Shown here one piece after another: positions 7,099 through 11,507 of a stretch of DNA of 11,507 nt; position 1 is the first letter of the stretch; every line of letters starts with the position of its first letter. The translations under genes were made by a program, and so were the position numbers. The DNA is from Chloroflexia bacterium (GTDB lineage Bacteria > Chloroflexota > Chloroflexia > Thermomicrobiales > UBA6265): positions 1 to 11,507 of the forward strand of contig JACCYK010000203.1 in the NCBI GenBank assembly GCA_013696525.1, given 5' to 3'. The notes beneath the pieces were generated by a model. It was not told the origin of the DNA. It did no database searches and saw only the letters and a program-made list of their open reading frames with translations.

Positions 7099-7671
7099 GT
7101 GGAGAACGAAGCGAATCACAAGGCGATTGCCGACTATCTGGGCGATATGGTGGCGCTAGAGTCCCATATCGAGGAGGCTCTTGACCGGCAGCTCGAGTTC
7201 AAAGGGAAGCACCCCGAGGCGGGAGCCGCGATCCAGCAGTTCCACGATATGGTGAAAGCGAACCGGGATGCCCTGCGCGCCCACCAGGAGCAGGTTGGCT
7301 CAACGATCGGCAACCCGATCGCCGAGGCCGGCTCGGCCGTCTTGGGCATGGCCGCCGGTTTGATCGACAAGGTGCGCAGCGAGAAAGTTTCCAAGGCGCT
7401 GCGTGACGACTACACCGCGTTCAACCTGGCCACGGTCGGCTACACGATGCTGCAAACCACGGCGCTGGCGCTCGGGGACAAGACGACCGCCATCTTGGCG
7501 GCGAAGGGTCTGCGGGGGCATGCCAAGGCGGTGCAGAAGATCAATCACATCATGCCGGGCGTCGTCGTCTGGGAGCTCGAGCAGGACAACCTGACGATTG
7601 CCAACCCGAATGCCGCCGACGAAGTGCGCACCTCCCTGGACAAGGCCTGGAAGGAAACCGATCAAAGCTAG
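7099..7671 (+). CDS. Ferritin-like helical-bundle protein (YciE/DUF892-like)
   Basis: A 190-residue, almost wholly helical protein. Helix 1 (about 5-32) contains YLGDMVALESHIEEAL with E21, H23, E25 and E26; helix 2 (about 40-66) has H49 and H62. A Gly/Ala-rich stretch (68-92) leads to a helix with DDYTAFNLATVGYTML (103-118), then LRGHAKAVQKINHIMPG (138-154) with H141 and H150. This spacing of acidic and His residues suggests a ferritin-like di-metal four-helix bundle of the YciE/YciF (DUF892) group, which is associated with stress responses, but I cannot prove the ligand set. There is no signal peptide. The GTG start is set by AAGGAG six bases upstream. The gene follows the TA module by 185 bases, probably has its own promoter, and ends at a 16-bp hairpin. 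Membership in another ferritin-like family is possible. Confidence 0.62.
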   Translation: MENEANHKAIADYLGDMVALESHIEEALDRQLEFKGKHPEAGAAIQQFHDMVKANRDALRAHQEQVGSTIGNPIAEAGSAVLGMAAGLIDKVRSEKVSKALRDDYTAFNLATVGYTMLQTTALALGDKTTAILAAKGLRGHAKAVQKINHIMPGVVVWELEQDNLTIANPNAADEVRTSLDKAWKETDQS

Positions 7672-7696
7672 ATCGGCCGCGACCAGTCACATGCCG

Positions 7697-7733
7697 AGAA
7701 GCCGATGAAGCGTTCCTCGCTTTATCGGCTTCT
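7697..7733 (+). terminator. Strong 16-bp hairpin terminator
   Basis: Bases 7697-7712 pair with 7718-7733 over 16 consecutive positions (one G-U pair) around the loop TTCCT. It begins 25 bases after the ferritin-like stop and about 96 bases before the antiporter start. The 3' side ends in TCTTG with no long U-tract. It very probably separates the two transcription units. Confidence 0.7.
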
Positions 7734-7829
7734 TGCCGTGCCTGTCCCGCCAGGCTGCCCGCCAACGAACGTTGACGTTGGGTTCCCCGCCACGATCAAA
7801 CCACGGAGCGCACGGCCAGGACGCGCCGG

Positions 7830-9158
7830 ATGGAGCTAACCATCTGGTTCCTCATCATCGGCGTCCTGCTGGTGCTGATGGCCCTGACCGGCTCCATTGT
7901 CCAGCGGCTGCCGCTGACGGCCGGGCTGGTGTACCTGGCGGTCGGCTTCGTCCTCGGCCCAAACGGCTTTGGCCTGATCCAGCTCAATCCCGTCGCCGAC
8001 CCCGATATCCTGGAGTTGCTGACCGAGATCGCGGTCATCTTGTCGCTCTTTTCGGCGGGGCTCAAGCTGCGACTGTCCTGGCGAGACCGGAGTTGGCTGC
8101 CGGCGGTGCGCCTGGCCACCGGGGCGATGATCATCACCATCAGTCTCACGGCCGCCGCCGGTGTGCTCTGGCTGGGGCTGCCGCTGGGCGCCGCGATCCT
8201 CCTTGGCGCCATCCTGGCGCCGACCGATCCGGTCTTGGCCTCGGAAGTGAGCATCGAGGAACCGGGTGACGACGATCGGGTGCGCTTCAGCCTGACCGGC
8301 GAAGCGGGGCTCAATGATGGGACGGCCTTCCCCTTCGTCATGCTCGGTCTCGGTCTGCTGGGGCTCCACCAGCTCGGGGATAACGGCTGGCGCTGGGTCA
8401 CGATCGATCTGATCTGGGCCGTCCTTGGTGGCCTGGCGATCGGGGCGGTGCTGGGGACGCTCGTCGGCCGGCTGATCCTCTATCTTCGCCGCCAGCATCA
8501 AGAAGCGGTTGGGCTCGACGAATTCCTCGCCCTCGGCCTGATCGCGCTGGCCTATGGCGGCGCCCTCGCGCTCCACACCTACGGCTTTCTCGCCGTGTTC
8601 GCCGCCGGCTTGGCCCTGCGGCGGGTCGAGCACAAAGAGCATGGCGAGGTGTCGCCGCCGCGCGTCTCGCTCGCCGCCCAAGATACCGCCGCCGATGAGC
8701 TTGCCACCCACCCGGACTCCGCCCCGGCGTACATGGCGCGAGCGACACTGGTCTTCACCCAACAGATCGAGCGCATCGGCACCGTGCTGCTCATGGTCGT
8801 GGTCGGCGGTTTGCTGACGCGCTATTTCCTGCCGTCCGCCGCGCTCTGGTTTGTCCCCCTGCTGCTGCTGGTGATCCGGCCGGCGGCGGCCTGGATCGGC
8901 CTGCTCGGGACGCCCCTCACCGGGCCCCAACGCGGCATCGTCGCCTGGTTCGGCCTGCGCGGCCTCGGCAGCATCTATTACCTCACCTACGCGATCGCGC
9001 ACGGCCTGCCGGAGCCGTACGCCAGCCGGCTGACGGGGCTCACCCTCACCGTCGTCGCGGTCTCCGTCATCGTGCATGGAATCACGGTGACGCCGGTGAT
9101 GAGCCGCTACCATCGGATGACCGCCGCACGCGAAACGGCGGACCGGCGCCCAGCGTAG
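7830..9158 (+). CDS. CPA1-family cation:proton antiporter
   Basis: A 442-residue integral membrane protein with about 12 hydrophobic helices and no large soluble tail. Family marks are LAPTDPVLASEV (129-140, T132/D133/P134 in the unwound helix), GEAGLNDGTAFP (157-168, with the N162-D163 pair typical of electroneutral CPA1 exchangers), AWFGLRGLGS (372-381) and SVIVHGIT (412-419). It would exchange Na+ or K+ for H+ across the inner membrane for pH and salt homeostasis. A soluble loop of about 45 residues (265-310) is charged and variable. The ATG is preceded by AGGA at a spacing of eight bases. The gene stands alone after a strong terminator and faces the small ABM gene tail to tail. Cation specificity cannot be read from sequence. 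Confidence 0.9.
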   Translation: MELTIWFLIIGVLLVLMALTGSIVQRLPLTAGLVYLAVGFVLGPNGFGLIQLNPVADPDILELLTEIAVILSLFSAGLKLRLSWRDRSWLPAVRLATGAMIITISLTAAAGVLWLGLPLGAAILLGAILAPTDPVLASEVSIEEPGDDDRVRFSLTGEAGLNDGTAFPFVMLGLGLLGLHQLGDNGWRWVTIDLIWAVLGGLAIGAVLGTLVGRLILYLRRQHQEAVGLDEFLALGLIALAYGGALALHTYGFLAVFAAGLALRRVEHKEHGEVSPPRVSLAAQDTAADELATHPDSAPAYMARATLVFTQQIERIGTVLLMVVVGGLLTRYFLPSAALWFVPLLLLVIRPAAAWIGLLGTPLTGPQRGIVAWFGLRGLGSIYYLTYAIAHGLPEPYASRLTGLTLTVVAVSVIVHGITVTPVMSRYHRMTAARETADRRPA

Positions 9159-9234
9159 GGGATCCAGTCCGCCGCCACCCCGCCGGCCGCGTCACCTCAC
9201 GGCGCGGGCCAGCCACGGGTTGGCGCGGCGCGGG

Positions 9235-9540
9235 CTAGGACGCCGGCAGTTTCGAGGCCAGGATGTCGAGCTGAGCGATGTCCGGGGCGCCATCAAACAG
9301 TTCGGGTGCCCGCGCCATCAATGCTGCCGCGACCTCACCATTGAGATGGGCTTGCCGGCCCGGTTCACCGGGGAAGACATCGAAAATGCCATAGGTCGAG
9401 GGGTCCATCCGGATCGCGAACCAGGCGACCGTGTCCGGCTCGCCTTCGACGATCGGCAGGGCGCCCGTCAAGAACTCCTCCACCGCCGCTTCCTTCCCCG
9501 GCTTGGCCTTCAGGGTTGCCAAGAGTCCAACCGATACCAT
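9235..9540 (-). CDS. Small ABM-family protein (putative quinol monooxygenase, YgiN-like)
   Basis: A 101-residue single-domain ABM protein, expected to be a dimeric ferredoxin-like barrel. It shows the pattern VGLLATLKAKPGKE at the N-terminus, then AWFAIRMDPSTYGIFDVFP (39-57) and HLNGEVAAALM (65-75), as in YgiN-type quinol monooxygenases. The start at 9540 is favoured because AAGGAG lies six bases upstream; the frame stays open to 9618, but those extra 26 residues (rich in Arg and Pro) do not look like the family. The gene converges on the antiporter (76-base gap) and is divergent from the peroxiredoxin operon. A role in quinone or reactive-electrophile metabolism is inferred from the family; many relatives are uncharacterised. 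It is distinct from the tandem-ABM membrane protein at 4769-5737. Confidence 0.8.
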   Translation of the reverse strand: MVSVGLLATLKAKPGKEAAVEEFLTGALPIVEGEPDTVAWFAIRMDPSTYGIFDVFPGEPGRQAHLNGEVAAALMARAPELFDGAPDIAQLDILASKLPAS

Positions 9541-9911
9541 GCGCTTCTCCTTGTGACGTACCACTATCCATCTATGAGTACGTGGGAACCGCGGACGAGG
9601 GATCATCGCCCGCGCCACGCTGGCACGCGGGAGCTACGGCCGAGCTACCGCGTTGTTCTCCGATTAGCAAGCAGCGGACCAGCGCCTAGTAGAGCACCAT
9701 CTGAACCGGCTTTTCCGCGACTGGTGCCCCAATTCGCCGCCGGTCCGCCAGGCGGGGTGCTGCATCCCATCCGCGGAGCATCGAGGCACGAAACTTGATC
9801 TCTTGACTCGGAGAACGTGAGACTGGAGGCGATGGCGGCCGGGATCGGCCGCCAAGCGGCATTCCAAACCCGGTTTCACGGCAAGCGACGGTACCTGAAA
9901 CAGAGGAGATC
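9541..9911. promoter_or_regulatory. 371-base divergent region with a structured leader
   Basis: This separates the small ABM gene (minus) from the peroxiredoxin operon (plus). No gene is convincing. Hairpins are visible at 9694-9699 with 9722-9727 (GCACCA/TGGTGC), and at 9834-9841 with 9846-9853, a perfect 8-bp GC stem with a GGAT loop lying 58 bases before the peroxiredoxin start. TTGATC (9795-9800) and TTGACT (9803-9808) resemble -35 boxes but lack a good -10. A redox-responsive or structured 5' leader is possible; no known riboswitch class was recognised. Confidence 0.35.
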
Positions 9912-10442
9912 ATGACCAACGCGAATCAGCCGGCGTCGTCAGCGAACGGAACCGCATCAACCACCGCCCTGGCTGCCGGGACGGCAGCCCCCGACTTTAC
10001 CCTCAACTCGACACTGGACAAGCCGCTCGCTCTCAGCGAGTACCGCGGCCGGCCGGTGATCCTGGCCTTCTATCCCGCCGACTGGAGCCCGACCTGCGGC
10101 GATCAGCTCGCGCTCTATAACGAAGTGCTGCCCGAGTTCCAACGCCACGATGCACGGTTGATCGGCATCTCGGTCGATGGCAAGTGGTGCCACAAAGCCT
10201 ACGCCGAGGCCCGCAACTTCCGCTTCCCCCTCCTGGCGGACTTCGAGCCGAAAGGCGAGATCGCCCGGACCTACGGCGTCTACCACGCCAAAAACGGCAC
10301 GTCGGAGCGGGCGCTGTTCGTGATCGACGGCGACGGCGTCATCCGCTGGGGCTATGTCGCCCCGGCCGGGGTCAACCCGGGCGCCGACGGCATTCTGACC
10401 GCCCTCGAAGCTCTGCCCGTCGCCGCGGGCGCGCGCTCATGA
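9912..10442 (+). CDS. Peroxiredoxin (AhpC/TSA, AhpE/BCP-like)
   Basis: A 176-residue thioredoxin-fold peroxiredoxin that would reduce hydrogen peroxide or alkyl and lipid hydroperoxides in the cytosol. After a low-complexity Ser/Thr/Ala N-terminus (1-22) comes APDFTLNSTLDKPLALSEYR. The active site is YPADWSPTC, with peroxidatic C62 in a PxxxSxxC form (Ser in place of the usual Thr). C93 in GKWCHKAYAEA is the only other cysteine and could be the resolving residue. RALFVIDGDGVIRW (about 132-145) is the usual strand before the C-terminal helix. The ATG has GAGGAG just upstream. The stop overlaps the start of the DsbA-like gene (ATGA), so the two are translated together. Assignment to the family is firm; the AhpE versus BCP distinction is not. 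Confidence 0.88.
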   Translation: MTNANQPASSANGTASTTALAAGTAAPDFTLNSTLDKPLALSEYRGRPVILAFYPADWSPTCGDQLALYNEVLPEFQRHDARLIGISVDGKWCHKAYAEARNFRFPLLADFEPKGEIARTYGVYHAKNGTSERALFVIDGDGVIRWGYVAPAGVNPGADGILTALEALPVAAGARS

Positions 10443-10972
10443 GCGTCGCGCAAGCAACGCTGACGCCGCCGGTCACCGCCGATGACCATCTGCTCGGGCC
10501 GGACAACGCCGCCGTTACCCTGGTCGAGTATGGCGACTACGAGTGCTCACACTGCGGCCGGGCCCACGCCATCGTCCACGAGGTCTTGCGGCATCGCGAG
10601 GGACAAGTCCGGTTCGGTTTCCGGCACTTTCCGCTGGCGCGGAGTCATCCGCACGCCAAGCAAGCGGCGGCCGCCGCCGAAGCCGCCGCCGCCCAAAGCC
10701 AGTTCTGGGCGATGCACGAGCGACTGTTTACGCATCAGGACCGGCTCGATGAGGCATCGCTTATCGCCCACGCCGCCGCGATCGGGTTGGCCGCGGACCA
10801 GTTCGCTCAAGACCTCGGCCACGAGACGACTGCCGAGCGGGTCCAGGCCGATTTCTTGAGCGGCGTCCGTAGCGGCGTCAACGGCACGCCGACCTTCTTC
10901 ATCAATGACCGCCGCCACGACGCCGCCTGGGACGTTGCCAGCCTCTTGGCCGCGATCGATGCGGCGTCGTAG
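10439..10972 (+). CDS. DsbA-family thiol-disulfide oxidoreductase without signal peptide
   Basis: A 177-residue DsbA-like (thioredoxin_4-type) protein. It has GPDNAAVTLVEYGDYECSHC with the redox motif C36-S-H-C39, then FRHFPLARSHPHAKQAA, FWAMHERLFTHQ in the inserted helical domain, and the cis-proline loop GTPTFFIN (P151). There is no signal peptide or membrane anchor, so it should act in the cytosol, unlike classical DsbA. I chose ATG 10439, which overlaps the peroxiredoxin stop by four bases (ATGA); the frame stays open upstream to 10184 only as a shadow of the peroxiredoxin gene. The coupling suggests that this protein reduces or regenerates the peroxiredoxin, or shares its stress regulon. 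That is inference: the same domain also occurs fused to NhaA antiporters in other bacteria. Confidence 0.86.
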   Translation: MSVAQATLTPPVTADDHLLGPDNAAVTLVEYGDYECSHCGRAHAIVHEVLRHREGQVRFGFRHFPLARSHPHAKQAAAAAEAAAAQSQFWAMHERLFTHQDRLDEASLIAHAAAIGLAADQFAQDLGHETTAERVQADFLSGVRSGVNGTPTFFINDRRHDAAWDVASLLAAIDAAS

Positions 10973-11020
10973 GGGTTCGGAAGGTCGCGGCAGATGCCCA
11001 GCCTGAATGGTCACGTCGCT

Positions 11021-11045
11021 AAGCTCGGGAATAAATCCCCGAGCT
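11021..11045. repeat. 25-bp repeat, copy A (inverted pair)
   Basis: This 25-bp unit is an exact reverse complement of 11180-11204. It is itself nearly palindromic: AGCTCGGG pairs with CCCGAGCT (8 bp) around an A/T-rich loop containing AATAAAT. Its position after the Prx-DsbA operon means it could also act as a transcription terminator. Confidence 0.75.
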
Positions 11046-11069
11046 GAAATCACAACACCCAGAGGGTAC

Positions 11070-11087
11070 CCGGCTGAAGCCGGCTAC
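11070..11087 (-). repeat. REP-like hairpin with GTAG foot
   Basis: CCGGC (11070-11074) pairs with GCCGG (11079-11083) around TGAA. Read on the minus strand it begins GTAG followed directly by the hairpin. GTAG at the foot of a hairpin is the mark of REP sequences recognised by RAYT (TnpA-REP) proteins. No RAYT gene is visible in the window. Confidence 0.5.
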
Positions 11088-11153
11088 ATCACATGGTCAG
11101 CGCTGGTATTGCAGAATCATCGTCGGCGAAAATGTTGAAATTCTTGACATTAG

Positions 11154-11167
11154 CACTCTTTAGGGTG
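11154..11167. repeat. Small hairpin with TTTA loop
   Basis: CACTC pairs with GGGTG (one G-T wobble) around TTTA. The core CTTTAGGGTG also occurs in the left-edge hairpin at 179-188, linking the two islands. Confidence 0.4.
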
Positions 11168-11179
11168 GTTTGTGAGCTC

Positions 11180-11204
11180 AGCTCGGGGATTTATTCCCGA
11201 GCTT
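11180..11204. repeat. 25-bp repeat, copy B (inverted pair)
   Basis: This is an exact inverted copy of 11021-11045 (25 of 25 bases). The similarity continues imperfectly for about a dozen bases toward the centre (GAAATCACAACACC next to copy A against GAGCTCACAAACC next to copy B), so copies A and B look like the ends of one element of about 185 bases. Confidence 0.75.
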
Positions 11205-11207
11205 GGC

Positions 11208-11237
11208 CGCGATAACAACTGCCGCGTCGTTGTCGCG
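11208..11237. repeat. 12-bp imperfect hairpin
   Basis: Bases 11208-11219 pair with 11226-11237 over 12 positions with one wobble and one mismatch, around TGCCGC. It immediately follows repeat copy B, extending the palindrome island toward the end of the minus-strand FAD-subunit gene; it may act as that gene's terminator. Confidence 0.45.
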
Positions 11238-11262
11238 AACGTGCATCATCATGATCCCCACC

Positions 11263-11507
11263 TCAGGCAACGGCCTCGCCGACACCAGCAAGCGACCCCA
11301 GGGCGCGCCGGATGAGCACTTCGGCCAACGGCACCTTGTACCCGTTCTGGCTCAACGGGGTGGCCCCGGCCACGGCCAGCGCCGCCGCCTGCCTGATGAC
11401 CTCGTCGCTGATCTTCGCGCCAATGAGGGCGTCTTCCGCCGCCCGGGCCCGGTACGGCACCGGCGCCACGCCGCCCAGCACGAGCCGCGCCGCCTCGGTC
11501 CGCGACC
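11263..11507 (-). CDS. Partial: C-terminus of a CoxM/XdhB-type FAD-binding subunit
   Basis: The last 80 residues of a gene that enters from the right edge; the frame is open to base 11507. The sequence ARLVLGGVAPVPYRARAAED, then LIGAKISDEVIRQAA and a final LAEVLIRRALGSL helix, is the C-terminal (CO_deh_flav_C) domain of the FAD subunit of molybdenum hydroxylases. It is a different gene from the FAD subunit at 3580-4410, whose C-terminus lacks these motifs, so a second Mo-hydroxylase locus begins beyond the window. The family usually places catalytic and iron-sulfur subunits beside it; no such gene follows downstream here, only the palindrome island. The true start is outside the window. Confidence 0.85.
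   Translation of the reverse strand, partial: SRTEAARLVLGGVAPVPYRARAAEDALIGAKISDEVIRQAAALAVAGATPLSQNGYKVPLAEVLIRRALGSLAGVGEAVA

Larger units (their letters stand above)
10973..11262. other. Gene-free region, mostly palindrome island
   Basis: This region lies between the convergent ends of the DsbA-like gene and the minus-strand FAD subunit. It contains five hairpins between 11021 and 11237 and no supportable gene. A 24-codon minus-strand frame (11178-11252) begins eleven bases after the FAD-subunit stop but ends within the repeat. Confidence 0.6.

Noticed and set aside
7836..9113. 425-codon open frame on the minus strand within the antiporter gene
   Set aside because: It mirrors a high-GC gene whose plus-strand frame has clear CPA1 motifs. 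The antisense protein is a low-complexity mix of Gln, Asp, Gly and Arg with no recognisable domain.
9580..9600. T-box-like string GTGGGAACCGCGG before the peroxiredoxin gene
   Set aside because: It resembles TGGNACCGCG but has an extra base, no Stem I features are apparent, and no amino-acid gene lies downstream.
11144..11149. Perfect TTGACA in the right palindrome island
   Set aside because: No acceptable -10 lies 16-18 bases downstream, and no gene starts downstream on the plus strand.
1..11507. CRISPR array, tRNA or rRNA
   Set aside because: I saw no regularly spaced direct repeats, no cloverleaf with a T-loop signature and no rRNA core sequence. The repeats present are inverted and irregular.

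Overview
This GC-rich window (about 11.5 kb) carries eleven complete protein genes, one gene cut by the right edge, and two intergenic islands packed with small palindromic repeats. It looks like chromosome of a high-GC bacterium. A member of Chloroflexota, class Thermomicrobia (Sphaerobacter/Thermomicrobium-like), is my best guess. The guess rests on the Tat-exported Cys-rich protein with an N-terminus starting MDNKKFDAITRS, the palindromic repeats with CTGAAG/CTAAAG/CTTTAG cores, and an actinobacterial-type MbcA/Xre antitoxin. It is an inference, not a proof; an actinobacterium remains possible.

Layout, left to right. Bases 1-267 hold no gene and a cluster of imperfect hairpins. A minus-strand block follows: a 134-residue Tat-signal, 16-cysteine protein (268-672), then a two-gene molybdenum hydroxylase operon transcribed FAD subunit first (3580-4410) and then a 917-residue fused [2Fe-2S]/molybdopterin subunit (816-3569). 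After a 340-base divergent intergenic region the plus strand carries a membrane protein with two tandem ABM-type ferredoxin-like domains (4769-5737), a RES-toxin/MbcA-antitoxin module (5877-6913), a ferritin-like helical protein (7099-7671) closed by a very strong hairpin, and a CPA1-type cation/proton antiporter (7830-9158). A small ABM-family protein (9235-9540) converges on the antiporter and is divergent from a translationally coupled peroxiredoxin/DsbA-like pair (9912-10972). The right edge holds a second palindrome island (11021-11237) and the 3' end of another, separate, CoxM/XdhB-type FAD subunit (11263 to beyond the edge).

Taken together, two molybdenum-hydroxylase loci on the minus strand flank a set of plus-strand genes with a stress and redox flavour: peroxide removal, thiol-disulfide exchange, possible iron handling, ion/pH homeostasis and a toxin-antitoxin pair that probably targets NAD. 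The TA region has noticeably less GC-biased codons than its neighbours, which suggests separate acquisition. I see no CRISPR array, rRNA, tRNA, transposase or phage gene. The features most worth following are the Mo-hydroxylase whose purine-binding residues appear substituted, the coupled Prx-DsbA pair, the tandem-ABM membrane protein, the Cys-rich Tat substrate, and the two related palindrome islands with no RAYT-type gene in view.
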